Shown here in pieces: positions 26,365 through 35,510 of a stretch of DNA of 57,433 bases. A program made the position numbers and the translations under genes. The stretch is from Chloroflexota bacterium. GTDB lineage: Bacteria; Chloroflexota; Limnocylindria; Limnocylindrales; CSP1-4. Location: the NCBI GenBank assembly GCA_016191425.1, contig JACPOR010000051.1:1-57433 (forward strand), given 5' to 3'. A model generated the notes under the pieces. It had not been told where the DNA came from and did no database searches. It saw nothing but the letters and a program-made list of their open reading frames with translations. Within the stretch, counting starts at the first letter, position 1. Each line of letters starts with the position of its first letter.

Positions 26365-29037
26365 GTGTCCATCCCCGATCCGTTCGCCGCTCGCAGCCCT
26401 CTCGGTCCGGGCCTGTCCGACTGCTATCACCTGGCGGCGCTCGGCGGCCTCATCGACCTGTCGAGTACGCCGGTCACGCTCAAGATCCTGCTCGAGAACG
26501 CCCTGCGCCATGCGGGCCGCGGCATCGTGGAGCCGGCTGACGTCGAACGCCTCGCGTCGTGGCGACCCGGCCTTGGCGGCGAGGCCGAGATCCCGTTCAT
26601 GCCTGCTCGAGTCGTCCTGCAGGACTTCACCGGCGTCCCCGCGATCGTCGATCTCGCCGCGATGCGCGATGCGATGGCCGACCTGGGCGGCGACCCCGGG
26701 CGCGTCAACCCGCTGGTCCCGGCTGACCTCGTCATCGACCACTCGGTCCAGGTGGATGCGTTCGGGACCTCTGCCGCGTTTGCCCTGAACGTGACCCGTG
26801 AGTACGAACGCAATGGCGAGCGCTACCAGCTCCTGCGCTGGGCACAGACCGCGTTTCGCGACCTTCGGGTCGTGCCGCCGGGCACCGGCATCATCCACCA
26901 GGTCAACCTCGAATTCCTCGCCAGCGTTGTCACCGAGCGAGCGGACGAAGCGGGCCTTGTGGCGTTCCCCGACACCCTGGTCGGGACGGACTCCCATACG
27001 ACGATGATCAATGCCCTCGGCGTCCTGGGTTACGGCGTGGGCGGCATCGAGGCGGAGGCGGTCCTGCTCGGCCAGCCCCTGTACCAGCCGATGCCGCGGA
27101 TCGTGGGCGTTCGCCTGACCGGCGAGCTCCCGCGCGGCTCGACGGCGACCGACCTCGTCCTGGTCGTCACCGAGATGCTGCGTTCCTTCGGCGTCGTCGG
27201 CGCGTTCGTGGAGTTCGCCGGCGATGGACTTGCCGGCCTTTCGCTCGCCGACCGTGCGACGATCGCCAATATGAGCCCCGAATTCGGCGCGACGTCGACG
27301 ATCTTCCCGATCGACGATGAGACCCTCGCGTATCTGGGCCTGACCGGCCGCTCCGCCCGGCAGGTCGCGCTCGTCGAGCGGTACGCGAGGACCCAGGGGC
27401 TGTGGCGCGAGCCAGGCCCTGGACCGGCCTTCGACGCCACCCTGACCCTCGACCTCTCCACCGTTGCGCCATCGGTCGCCGGGCCCCGACGCCCGCAGGA
27501 TCGCGTCGAGCTGCCGGCACTGCCGGACAACTTCCATTCCGCCTTCCCGCAGACTGGAACGGCCGACGTGGGCGGTGCCCGAGTGACCGTTGCGACGCGC
27601 GACGGGAGCGCCACGGTCGGACATGGTTCGGTGGTGATCGCGGCGATCACGTCCTGCACGAACACCTCCAATCCGACGGTCATGGTGGGGGCGGGCCTGC
27701 TGGCCAGGAACGCCGTCGCCCGCGGCCTGACGGTCTCGCCGACCGTGAAGACGTCGCTCGCTCCAGGATCTCGGGCGGTCACGGGCTATCTGGATGCGGC
27801 CGGCCTGACCGGACCGCTCGAAGCATTGGGCTTTGCGCTTGCCGGCTACGGGTGCACGACGTGCATCGGCAATTCGGGTCCACTCGATGCGCCGATCGCG
27901 GAAGCGATCGAACACAACGAACTCGTTGCTGCCGCCGTCCTGTCCGGCAACCGGAACTTCGAGGGGCGGATCCATCCCCTCGCCCGTGCGAGCTATCTCG
28001 CGTCGCCACCCCTGGTGGTTGCCTTCGCCCTTGCCGGAAGGGTGGATATCGATCTTTCGACCGAGCCGCTCGGCGTCGACCGAACCGGCGACGATGTCTT
28101 CCTTGCCGACATCTGGCCGAGCCCGGACGAGATTCGCGACGTGATCAACGATTCGATCGATCCGGCACTCTTCCGGCGGGTCTATGCCACCGTCTTCGAG
28201 GGCGACGAACGCTGGAAGGCCCTGCCGATCCCCGACGGTGATCGGTACGCCTGGGATCCGGCCTCGACCTATATCGCGCGGCCGCCCTTCTTCGAGGGCA
28301 TGACCAGGGAGCCCGCTCCCGTGGCCCCGATCGTCGGGGCCCGGGCCCTCGCGGTACTCGGCGACAGCGTGACGACGGACCACATCTCTCCGGCTGGCTC
28401 GATCGCGGCCGTGTCACCGGCGGGGCAGTGGCTCCAGGACCATGGTGTCGGGCCCCTCGAATTCAACTCGTACGGCTCGCGGCGCGGCCAGCACGACGTG
28501 ATGATCCGTGGCACGTTCGCGAACATCCGGCTGCGCAATCGGCTGGTCGACCGGGAGGGCCCGTACACGCTTCATCTGCCGGACGGCGAGGAGGTCACGA
28601 TCCATGCCGCGAGTCAGCGGTACGCCGCCCACGGGGTTCCCCTCGTGGTGCTCGCGGGCAAGGAGTACGGCAGCGGATCCTCTCGCGACTGGGCAGCCAA
28701 GGGCACAGCGCTCCTCGGTGTCCGGGCCGTGATCGCCGAGAGCTTCGAGCGTATCCACCGCAGCAACCTCGTCGGCATGGGTGTGCTGCCCCTGCAGTTC
28801 GTCGCGGGCGCGTCCGTCGACAGCCTCGGTCTCACGGGCCGCGAGTTGTTCACCATTCATGGCGTCGAGGGTGGGCCCGAGGCCCGCGAGCACCTGACAG
28901 TGGACGCCGTCGACGACCACGTTGGCGCGGTCCGGTCCTTCGACGTCCTGTGTCGTCTCGACGGCCCGATCGAGGTCGGCTACTACCGCCACGGTGGAAT
29001 TCTCCCGGCGGTCCTGCGGCGGATCGCCGCGTCCTGA
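26365..29037 (+). CDS. acnA: aconitate hydratase
   Basis: AcnA interconverts citrate and isocitrate in the TCA cycle with a [4Fe-4S] cluster. The 890-residue product is full length for the AcnA/IRP branch. Cluster ligands appear as Cys in ITSCTNTSNP and as the two cysteines of GYGCTTCIGNSG. Also present are TLVGTDSHTTMINALGVLG, the GDSVTTDHISPAG swivel-domain opening and KEYGSGSSRDWAAKG. The start is a GTG at 26365 behind a GAGG-type site. It stands alone and ends in a strong hairpin. Other TCA genes in the window (sdh, icd) are far away. Confidence 0.96.
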   Translation: MSIPDPFAARSPLGPGLSDCYHLAALGGLIDLSSTPVTLKILLENALRHAGRGIVEPADVERLASWRPGLGGEAEIPFMPARVVLQDFTGVPAIVDLAAMRDAMADLGGDPGRVNPLVPADLVIDHSVQVDAFGTSAAFALNVTREYERNGERYQLLRWAQTAFRDLRVVPPGTGIIHQVNLEFLASVVTERADEAGLVAFPDTLVGTDSHTTMINALGVLGYGVGGIEAEAVLLGQPLYQPMPRIVGVRLTGELPRGSTATDLVLVVTEMLRSFGVVGAFVEFAGDGLAGLSLADRATIANMSPEFGATSTIFPIDDETLAYLGLTGRSARQVALVERYARTQGLWREPGPGPAFDATLTLDLSTVAPSVAGPRRPQDRVELPALPDNFHSAFPQTGTADVGGARVTVATRDGSATVGHGSVVIAAITSCTNTSNPTVMVGAGLLARNAVARGLTVSPTVKTSLAPGSRAVTGYLDAAGLTGPLEALGFALAGYGCTTCIGNSGPLDAPIAEAIEHNELVAAAVLSGNRNFEGRIHPLARASYLASPPLVVAFALAGRVDIDLSTEPLGVDRTGDDVFLADIWPSPDEIRDVINDSIDPALFRRVYATVFEGDERWKALPIPDGDRYAWDPASTYIARPPFFEGMTREPAPVAPIVGARALAVLGDSVTTDHISPAGSIAAVSPAGQWLQDHGVGPLEFNSYGSRRGQHDVMIRGTFANIRLRNRLVDREGPYTLHLPDGEEVTIHAASQRYAAHGVPLVVLAGKEYGSGSSRDWAAKGTALLGVRAVIAESFERIHRSNLVGMGVLPLQFVAGASVDSLGLTGRELFTIHGVEGGPEAREHLTVDAVDDHVGAVRSFDVLCRLDGPIEVGYYRHGGILPAVLRRIAAS

Positions 29038-29052
29038 CCCGCCGGGGCGGCC

Positions 29053-29081
29053 GAACGCCCCCGGGAGCTCCGGGGGCGTTC
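29053..29081 (+). terminator. terminator hairpin after acnA
   Basis: GAACGCCCCCGG-GAGCT-CCGGGGGCGTTC is a perfect 12-bp stem 15 nt after the acnA stop. There is no T-run, as is common in high-G+C genomes. Confidence 0.75.
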
Positions 29082-30060
29082 AGTCTGGAGGAGACCTCCG
29101 GGCCCCATCGCCCGGTCCCTCTTGGACGCGCAACGCGCACCGTGCGTGACGGCTCGCCGAGGGCGCCCGGAGCGCGGATTGCGTTTGGGGCGCGGATCGT
29201 GCCGGCTGGGCCGCGGATCGTGCCGGCTGGGCCGCCCGGAGCGCGGATTGCGTTTGGGGCGCGGACTGCCCTCGGGGCGCGGACTGGGTTCGGGGCGCGG
29301 ATCGTCCCGGCTGGGGCGCCGACTCTCTCGCGGCATTCGGCCCCGGGCGCCATCGCCAACGGACCCCGCGGGGTCGGTGTCCAGGTGGCGGTCTCGGGTC
29401 GGCTTCGGGTTTCCGCGGTCGCGCTCGGCCGCGAGTGTCCCTCTGCCAATGCCGGCCCCGCCCGCGCTCAGCCCGGCCCCGCTCGGACCTTCCCGGCTCG
29501 CCGCGTTCTGGACCGACCCCCCGCTCTCGCCGCGGCCCTGCCACTGCCGGCCCGGCCCCATCTCCGGCGGCCCGGCCGCCGAGGCCGGGTTTCCTGGCCA
29601 ATGCTCGTGGGGGGAGCACTATCCCGGTTCCGGTGCGGCTCGGCCGCGCTCGGTGCTCGGTTGCTCGACCTGAACTCCGCCACGCACGAGACCCTCGCTC
29701 CCCCGGGCGCAGCGGCGCCCATTGGGAGGGCGCGGGTGACCGTTCGCGGCCGCCTATCCGGACAGTGCTCCGGGGGCGGTCATCAGCCAGGATTTCGCGC
29801 CGGGGGCCCCCGCGCCCCCACGGGGCCGGCCGCGCCCGGGTGTTGGGGCAGCACGGGCCCGGCATGGACGGGCCCCGGCGCAGCACGGGCCCCGGGCAGC
29901 GGGACCACGCCGAGCAGCGCCGCCGGCGCCGCGGCCGCCGGGGCCGGGCAGCGTCCGCCCGGACCGGGCAGCGGCGTGACCACGCTGGGCAGCCGGGCGG
30001 CCGGCGGCGTCGATGATGAGCATTGCCCAGCAAGGACATCCCGAGCCGGGGGCGGGGAAT
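29082..30060. repeat. about 1 kb of repetitive, extremely G+C-rich non-coding DNA
   Basis: This block lies between acnA and tRNA-Val. A 33-bp sequence is repeated exactly at 29164-29196 and 29233-29265, and between them a 20-bp unit (CGCGGATCGTGCCGGCTGGG) occurs at 29191 and 29212. Further fragments of the same units continue to about 29335. From 29800 to 30000 the sequence is dominated by CCGGGCAGCG-like words. All six frames are open for long distances, but none gives a recognisable or compositionally sensible protein, so I take it as non-coding. Confidence 0.7.
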
Positions 30061-30137
30061 TGGTGGGCGATACTGGATTCGAACCAGTGACCTCGCGGAT
30101 GTGAACCGCGCGCTCTAACCGACTGAGCCAATCGCCC
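30061..30137 (-). tRNA. tRNA-Val (anticodon CAC)
   Basis: Read on the minus strand the gene folds as a full cloverleaf: acceptor GGGCGAT/ATCGCCC, D-stem GCTC/GAGC, anticodon stem CGCGG/CCGCG with loop TTCACAT (anticodon CAC, codon GTG), variable AGGTC, and T-arm ACTGG-TTCGAAT-CCAGT. Discriminator A is followed by an encoded CCA at 30061-30063. It lies 36 bp downstream of yggU in the same direction. Confidence 0.95.
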
Positions 30138-30173
30138 GAAGCCGCCGGCGCGACAGCCGGATCGGGGCGCCGA

Positions 30174-30461
30174 TCATACACCGAGGTCCGGCCAGCGATC
30201 GACCAGTGCCTCGCGAGCCAGGCCCTTGACGGCGACCATCTTGCGTCGCCCCGTGGCACCCCTGGCAACTCGCACGGACGAGCGCGGCAGGCCGAGGGCC
30301 TCCGCGATGATCCGGTCCACGGCAGTGTTCGCCCCGCCATCGACGGGCGATGCCATGACACGGATGCGGAGGCTGCCATCAGCCACCCCGTCGATCCCAT
30401 CGCGGCTGGCTCGCGGCGTGACCCTGACCGGGATCAGGACGGGTTGATCCGCCGAGGTCAC
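30174..30461 (-). CDS. yggU: DUF167 (YggU) family protein
   Basis: This 95-residue member of the YggU/DUF167 family is a small conserved protein of unknown biochemical role. It shows VRVTPRASRDGIDGVADG and the hallmark VMASPVDGGANTAVDRIIAEALG, followed by RVARGATGRRKMV. The GTG at 30461 is fixed by a 4-bp GTGA overlap with the yggT stop; a longer frame upstream runs antisense to other genes. It closes the yggS-yggT-yggU tail of the division operon. Confidence 0.88.
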   Translation of the reverse strand: MTSADQPVLIPVRVTPRASRDGIDGVADGSLRIRVMASPVDGGANTAVDRIIAEALGLPRSSVRVARGATGRRKMVAVKGLAREALVDRWPDLGV

Positions 30462-30706
30462 CGGATCGAGCGGACGACGGCGCCCAGGATGAGCATGACG
30501 ATCAAGGGCGCGAAGTCGAGGCCTCCACCGGAAGGAAGGAAGCGCCGCACCGGGGCGAGCACGGGCTCGGTCACCAGCACGAGGAACTGGGAAAGCGTCG
30601 ACCGGCCGCGAGGCTCCACCCACGAAAGAAGCACCCGCCCGATGATCGCGATCTCGAACGCGATCAGGACGAAGCGCACGAAGTTGATGAGGAACACGGT
30701 GGCCAT
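30458..30706 (-). CDS. yggT: YggT family membrane protein
   Basis: The 82-residue integral membrane protein has two hydrophobic segments (about 5-28 and 60-80). The linker carries LLSWVEPRGRSTLSQFLVLV and TEPVLAPVRRFLPSGGGLDF, the conserved YggT pattern. The family has been linked to osmotic stress and, in Gram-positive dcw clusters, to division, where it neighbours sepF and divIVA; sepF is not seen here. It starts 9 bp after yggS and overlaps yggU. Confidence 0.9.
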   Translation of the reverse strand: MATVFLINFVRFVLIAFEIAIIGRVLLSWVEPRGRSTLSQFLVLVTEPVLAPVRRFLPSGGGLDFAPLIVMLILGAVVRSIR

Positions 30707-30715
30707 CTCCCGAGT

Positions 30716-31489
30716 CTAGACTGCGCCGCCGGGACGGGCCCCGAAGAGCGCCCGGCCGACGCGGACGAAAGTTGCACCCTCCTCCACCGCGATCTCGAAG
30801 TTGTCGGACATGCCCATCGACAATTCGGTCCCGAGGGACGGACTGTCGACGCGCAGGTCATCTCGCAGGTGCCGGAGGGCCGCGAATGTGGCTCGGGCCT
30901 CCTCCGGTTCATGGACGAGTCGCCCGACGGTCATGAGCCCGTCCACCCGGAGGTTCGGGAGCTCCAGGATCGCCGACAGCGCCGAGCGGAGGGTAGCCGG
31001 GTTGAACCCGGCCTTTACTGGATCGTCATCGATGTTGGCCTGCAGGAACACGGGCAATGGAGCGCCCGGGTGGACCTCACCGGCCAGTCGATCGAGCCGG
31101 ACCGCCAGCGCCCCGCTGTCGACCGTCTCGATCGTGGCGAAGGTTTCCACGGCCCGACGTGCCTTGTTGGACTGGAGCGGGCCGATCAGGTGCCAGATCG
31201 CTTCGGGCACCTCGTCCGTCTTCGCGGCCGCTTCCTGGACGCGGTTCTCTCCGAAGAGCGCGATTCCGGACGCAACCGCGGCGCGCAGGCGTTCGGGTGG
31301 GACCGTCTTGGAGACGGCGACGAGTCGGACCTCGCTGGGTGCCCGGCCCACGCGTCGGCAGGCTGCATCGATTCGCGCACGGATCGCTGCATGGGTGACG
31401 GCGATCGCGGCCGCATCCCGAGGATCGAAACGGCCAGCCGGGTCGACCGGCCCTTTGAGCGATTCGGTGCCGGCATGCACCGGCGGCAC
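30716..31489 (-). CDS. yggS: PLP homeostasis protein (YggS/PROSC)
   Basis: YggS proteins bind pyridoxal phosphate on a fold-III barrel without known catalytic activity and balance cellular vitamin B6 and amino-acid pools. The 257-residue protein shows the PLP lysine in RLVAVSKTVPPE, then GENRVQEAAAKTDEV, WHLIGPLQSNKARRAV, and near the end LSMGMSDNFEIAVEEGATFVRVG. The GTG at 31489 abuts the ftsZ stop, and the first ~25 residues are unconserved, so a later start is possible. Its place directly after ftsZ is the common arrangement in Gram-positive-type dcw clusters. Confidence 0.92.
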   Translation of the reverse strand: MPPVHAGTESLKGPVDPAGRFDPRDAAAIAVTHAAIRARIDAACRRVGRAPSEVRLVAVSKTVPPERLRAAVASGIALFGENRVQEAAAKTDEVPEAIWHLIGPLQSNKARRAVETFATIETVDSGALAVRLDRLAGEVHPGAPLPVFLQANIDDDPVKAGFNPATLRSALSAILELPNLRVDGLMTVGRLVHEPEEARATFAALRHLRDDLRVDSPSLGTELSMGMSDNFEIAVEEGATFVRVGRALFGARPGGAV

Positions 31490-32701
31490 CTATTTCGGCC
31501 GGCGGAGGAAGCTGGGGATCTCCAGGTCTTCCGCATCGAAGGCCGCGCGCTTCACCGGCGCGGGCTCACCGACGGATCGTCCAGACCGCACCGCGACGTC
31601 GTCCGGACGACCCGCCGGAGCGTCCGGAACGCCGACGTCGTTGAGCTGCGTGCGCTGCCGCTCCAGCTCCTCGAGAAAGTCCCTCGGCACACGCGCCGTG
31701 CCGTCCGCGGAGCCCGTCGTCGCCTGCCCCGAACTCCGGGCGCCCGGACGGCGGCCGTCGAAGCCCGTGGCGATGACCGTGATCATGACCTCTTCGCCGA
31801 GCCGTTCGTTGAAGCTCGTTCCGAAGATGATGTTCGCTTCGGGATCGGCTGCCGAGCGGATCTCCTCCGCTGCCTCGGTGACTTCGTACAGCGAGAGCGA
31901 CGAACCGCCGGTCACGTTGAACAGGATGCCCTGCGCCCCCTGGATGTTGACCTCGAGGAGCGGGCTCGCAATTGCCTGGCGCGCGGCCTCGACCGCCCGG
32001 TTCTCGCCGCTCGCCCGGCCGATGCCCATGAGTGCAGAACCCGCGTCCTTCATGATGGCCCGCACGTCGGCGAAATCGAGGTTGATGAGGCCCGGCATCG
32101 TGATGATGTCGCTGATCCCCTGCACGCCCTGGCGGAGAACATCGTCCACGACCCGGAACGCGTCAAGGATCGAGGTGTTCTTCTGGACAACATCCTTCAG
32201 CCGGTCATTCGGGATCGTGATCAGCGTGTCGACCTTGCCCTTGAGGTCTTCGGCGGCCTTCTCCGACGTCAGCTTCCGCTTCGCGCCCTCGAACCCGAAG
32301 GGCTTGGTGACCACACCGATCGTGAGAGCGCCCGCGGCCTTCGCCAGCTCGGCGACGATCGGTGCAGCACCGGATCCCGTGCCGCCGCCGAGTCCCGCCG
32401 TGATGAAGACCATGTCCGAGCCCTCGAGGGCCGCGGAGATCTTGTCCGCGTCTTCCTCGGCAGCCCGCTGGCCAATGGCGCTGTCGCCGCCGGCGCCGAG
32501 GCCGCGCGTGATCTTGTCCCCGATCCGGATCTTGTGCGGTGCGTCTGACTGGAGGAGTGCCTGGGCGTCCGTATTGAGGGCAATGAACTCGACCCCCATC
32601 ATCTCGGCCCGGATCATCCGGTTGACGGCGTTGCTCCCGCCTCCGCCGACGCCGATGACGCGGATGAGGGCGAAGTTTTCCGAATCAGAACGCAGGGCCA
32701 C
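31490..32701 (-). CDS. ftsZ: cell division GTPase FtsZ
   Basis: FtsZ polymerises into the cytokinetic ring. The 403-residue protein has [18 protein letters not shown] (about 14-30), the tubulin signature GGGTGSG at 105-111, the synergy-loop region with [20 protein letters not shown], and a linker of about 80 residues before a C-terminal peptide [11 protein letters not shown] that would bind FtsA. The ATG at 32701 has a GGAG-containing upstream region. A 219-bp gap separates it from ftsA, enough for its own promoter; a TAGACT box is visible there, without a good -35. yggS follows immediately. Confidence 0.97.
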   Translation of the reverse strand: MALRSDSENFALIRVIGVGGGGSNAVNRMIRAEMMGVEFIALNTDAQALLQSDAPHKIRIGDKITRGLGAGGDSAIGQRAAEEDADKISAALEGSDMVFITAGLGGGTGSGAAPIVAELAKAAGALTIGVVTKPFGFEGAKRKLTSEKAAEDLKGKVDTLITIPNDRLKDVVQKNTSILDAFRVVDDVLRQGVQGISDIITMPGLINLDFADVRAIMKDAGSALMGIGRASGENRAVEAARQAIASPLLEVNIQGAQGILFNVTGGSSLSLYEVTEAAEEIRSAADPEANIIFGTSFNERLGEEVMITVIATGFDGRRPGARSSGQATTGSADGTARVPRDFLEELERQRTQLNDVGVPDAPAGRPDDVAVRSGRSVGEPAPVKRAAFDAEDLEIPSFLRRPK

Positions 32702-32920
32702 CGTACTCCTCCAATGGCCTCCCGGGGCCGGGGTCGAACTTCTGCATAGGTGACCCGGAGTCGGTGGGAAGGGGGTTCGCGCGGGGCTCCGGATCGTCGG
32801 CCGAGTCTACCATCGACGGCCGGTCCTGTGACCCCTCGAATCTTCCCCGTCGATGAAAACCGGCGCCTGCGGGCACACAACCCGGCTCGGCGGGGCGCGA
32901 GGGGACTCGCCGGGCAGGCC

Positions 32921-34150
32921 CTACGGAAAGATGCTCCGCAGCGAATCCCGGAGCCGCCCCAGGATCCCGAAGGCCGGGGCCGATTCATAGCGCATCGGCT
33001 CGCCGTCGGCGAGGGAACGGGCACCCCACTGGAGCAGGCCGATTGCCGTCGCGTAGGCCGGCGTGAGGATCGAATCGGTGAGGCCGCTGACCGACGTCGG
33101 GGCCACCACCCGGACCGGCATCTGGAGGACTTCACGGCCGAGTTCGGCCAGGCCCGAGAGCTGCGATGCTCCGCCGGTCAGGATGAGACCGGCCGGCAGC
33201 ATGCCGGCCCCGGCCGACCGCATCTCCGCTCCAAGCAGCTCGAAGGTCTCGCGCATCCGGGCCTCGATGATCTGGCACAGTTCGAGGCGACTCACGGTCC
33301 GCCCGGCATCCTCGCCGAGGACGGACACGCCGATCTCCTCGTCCGCCGAAACACCGCGCAGGTCGCAGGTCCCGTGCTCGATCTTGAGTTCCTCGGCGAC
33401 CGGGAGGGACGTCTTGACGCCGATCGCCACATCGTTGGTGACGAAATTGCCGCCGACGGGCAGGACGCTCGTGTGGAAGGGTGAGCCCTCGTTGAACATC
33501 GCCAGGTCGATGGTCCCCGCGCCGATATCGGCGACGGCGACACCAAGCTCCTTCTCCGTGTCCGTGGCCACTGCCTCGGCCGAGGCAAGGGCATTCGCGA
33601 CGCGCTCATCGATCTTCACGCCCGCGGCGGCGACGCACTTGGTGAGATTCTGCACGGCGGTCTGCGGGGCAGTGACGATGTGGGTCTCCACCTCGAGGCG
33701 CAGGGCGCTCATCCCGAGCGGATCCTTGACGCCTTCCTGGCCGTCAACGATGAAGCCTCGCCGCTCGACGTGGAGCACGTCCCGATTCGACGGGATCGCG
33801 ACCGCGCGGGCGACTTCGATCGCCCGGAGGATATCCTCTCGGCTGACCTCGCGATCGTGGGCCGTCACCGCGACCTGGCCGGTGGAGTTGAGGCTCTCGA
33901 CCTGGGCCCCGCCAACACCGACGAAGGCCTTGTCGATCTTCCATCCGGAGAGCCGTTCCGCCTTCTCGACGGCGTCGCCGATCGACCGCACGGTCAGGTC
34001 GATGTTCACGACGGCGCCCTTCTTCAGGCCCGAGGACGGCACGGTGCCGTGTCCGATGACGGTCACGCGGCCGTCGCGACTCACCTCGCCGATAAGCGCG
34101 CAGACCTTGCTTGTGCCGACGTCGATCCCGACGAGCACGCCTTCCACCAC
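32921..34150 (-). CDS. ftsA: cell division protein FtsA
   Basis: This actin-like ATPase tethers FtsZ to the membrane. The 409-residue protein opens VLVGIDVGTSKVCALIGEV, has the FtsA-specific 1C domain (about 85-165), phosphate-loop ADIGAGTIDLAMF, and LILTGGASQLSGLAELG near the C-terminus. It ends in GRLRDSLRSIFP, an amphipathic helix suitable for membrane targeting. It is preceded by the small basic protein gene (31 bp) and followed by ftsZ. Confidence 0.95.
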   Translation of the reverse strand: MVEGVLVGIDVGTSKVCALIGEVSRDGRVTVIGHGTVPSSGLKKGAVVNIDLTVRSIGDAVEKAERLSGWKIDKAFVGVGGAQVESLNSTGQVAVTAHDREVSREDILRAIEVARAVAIPSNRDVLHVERRGFIVDGQEGVKDPLGMSALRLEVETHIVTAPQTAVQNLTKCVAAAGVKIDERVANALASAEAVATDTEKELGVAVADIGAGTIDLAMFNEGSPFHTSVLPVGGNFVTNDVAIGVKTSLPVAEELKIEHGTCDLRGVSADEEIGVSVLGEDAGRTVSRLELCQIIEARMRETFELLGAEMRSAGAGMLPAGLILTGGASQLSGLAELGREVLQMPVRVVAPTSVSGLTDSILTPAYATAIGLLQWGARSLADGEPMRYESAPAFGILGRLRDSLRSIFP

Positions 34151-34181
34151 AGTATCGCCTGCTCCCTCCCGGTTGCCCGGG

Positions 34182-34505
34182 TCAGATGAAGTGCCGCCGG
34201 ATCAGGGCGACGTTGTTGAAGATCCGGAACCCGAAGTTGATCAGCGCGACGAGGTACAGATCCAGGCTGAGTCGATCACCGATGAACGTGAGGATCACCG
34301 CGACCACCGCGTTCGTGACGAAACCGGAGATGAAGATGCGATTGTCGTAGACGCCATCGAGTTCGGCTCTGACGGCTCCGAGGACCGAGTCGAGCGCGGC
34401 GAGAATCGCCACGGCCGAATAGCGGCTGAACTCGAAACTGACATTGACGTTGAGGACAAGCCCGAGCAGGACGCCCACGACGAGGCCTGCCAGGGGGAGC
34501 AACAC
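34182..34505 (-). CDS. sbp: small basic protein (DUF1290) of dcw clusters
   Basis: The 107-residue membrane protein has three hydrophobic segments (about 1-20, 30-48, 55-75) and the conserved AILAALDSVLGAVRAELDGVY and LYLVALINFGFRIFNNVALIRRHF motifs. Such small basic proteins lie between ftsQ and ftsA in several Gram-positive-type lineages and in Chloroflexota; the role in division is not well defined. The start is a GTG at 34505, and the gene sits between ftsQ (89-bp gap) and ftsA, exactly the family's usual slot. Confidence 0.88.
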   Translation of the reverse strand: MLLPLAGLVVGVLLGLVLNVNVSFEFSRYSAVAILAALDSVLGAVRAELDGVYDNRIFISGFVTNAVVAVILTFIGDRLSLDLYLVALINFGFRIFNNVALIRRHFI

Positions 34506-34594
34506 GTTGTCTTGTCCTCATTGCGATGCCGTTTCGGCAAGGCTACTCGACCGCACGGGAACGGGGCAACCTGGCGGCTTCCAGATCCCATGGA

Positions 34595-35500
34595 TCACGG
34601 GGCGTCTGTCTCCTTCAGCACGTAGGTCCCACGGTCCTGATCGGCGAGAATCACCTTGTCGATGCGTGCCTCCCGGCCGGCCAGCAGGCTTCGAAGGAGG
34701 CGGACCTGGCCCGGGATGATGGCCGGCGTGCGGAGGGTCGGCGTGTACAGGCCGAAGATCGCGACCCAGCTCCGGGGAACCGTCCCGACCACGAATCCGG
34801 TCGCCTCGTTGACGGTCGTGACGAGCGAGGTGGCGCCGCTGCCGATGGTATCGGGCGTCAGCGAGCCGAGTCGCCGTGCGGCGTCGAGCTCGACGGGATC
34901 GATCATCGACCCCACCGTGAGAGCCGTCGATCCCGGTCGTGAATCGACGATCGTCGGGACTGCCGCCATCGCGCCGGAGCCAGCGTCGACGACGGCGAAG
35001 ACCACGCCCTCTCGATCCACGAGGGATCGGGACTCCCCCACGCCCCAGGCCAGGATGGCCTCGCGTTCGTCGACCTCGACGACAAGGGTGTCAGGTAGGC
35101 TCACGCTGACGCGTGCCGCCGCCACGGCGGGCAGCGCCCGCAGCCGATCCTCGATCGGGCCGGTCCGGATCTGGAAGAGATTCGCGCCGTCGGGTGTCGC
35201 GATGGCCCTGACCAGGGCGTCCGTCGTCGTCCAGCGCAGCACCGGGAGTTCGGTCCGGGTGAGGACGAACGCGGGCGTCGTGGCGAGCCCGTAGAGGGCC
35301 CCGACCGAGGCGAGGACACCGAGAATGGCCGCAGCCCGCGGCGGCGTCAGTCGCCGGCGTCCGAACGGCCAACGAGACGGCCGAGTGCCCCCGAGGCTCG
35401 GCCGTGCTGCGGCGCTTCGACGACGCGAGACCCGGACCTGCGCCGCGGTCCCCGGGGATCGCTGTGGGGTTTCTCTCGGCCCGGTCCGCCCCAACCTCAC
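34595..35500 (-). CDS. ftsQ: cell division protein FtsQ/DivIB
   Basis: FtsQ is a bitopic membrane protein linking early and late divisome proteins. The 301-residue product has a long Arg-rich cytoplasmic N-terminus (about 1-55), one membrane helix (about 57-75), a POTRA domain (about 80-150, with ALVRAIATPDGANLFQIRT and SVSLPDTLVVEVDEREAILAW) and the beta-domain to the end. The GTG at 35500 gives the basic cytoplasmic segment expected. It starts 10 bp after ddl. Confidence 0.9.
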   Translation of the reverse strand: MRLGRTGPRETPQRSPGTAAQVRVSRRRSAAARPSLGGTRPSRWPFGRRRLTPPRAAAILGVLASVGALYGLATTPAFVLTRTELPVLRWTTTDALVRAIATPDGANLFQIRTGPIEDRLRALPAVAAARVSVSLPDTLVVEVDEREAILAWGVGESRSLVDREGVVFAVVDAGSGAMAAVPTIVDSRPGSTALTVGSMIDPVELDAARRLGSLTPDTIGSGATSLVTTVNEATGFVVGTVPRSWVAIFGLYTPTLRTPAIIPGQVRLLRSLLAGREARIDKVILADQDRGTYVLKETDAP

Positions 35501-35510
35501 GCGTGGTCCC

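Noticed and set aside
25237-28383. A 1048-codon open frame on the minus strand spanning acnA and the DUF2520 gene
   Set aside because: Only its last ~304 codons encode a recognisable protein. The rest is antisense to acnA and stays open because of high G+C.
28428-30104. Long overlapping open frames in the repeat-rich DNA after acnA
   Set aside because: Products are Arg/Pro/Gly/Ala-rich on both strands with no conserved motif or ribosome site, and they run through the tandem repeats and a tRNA.
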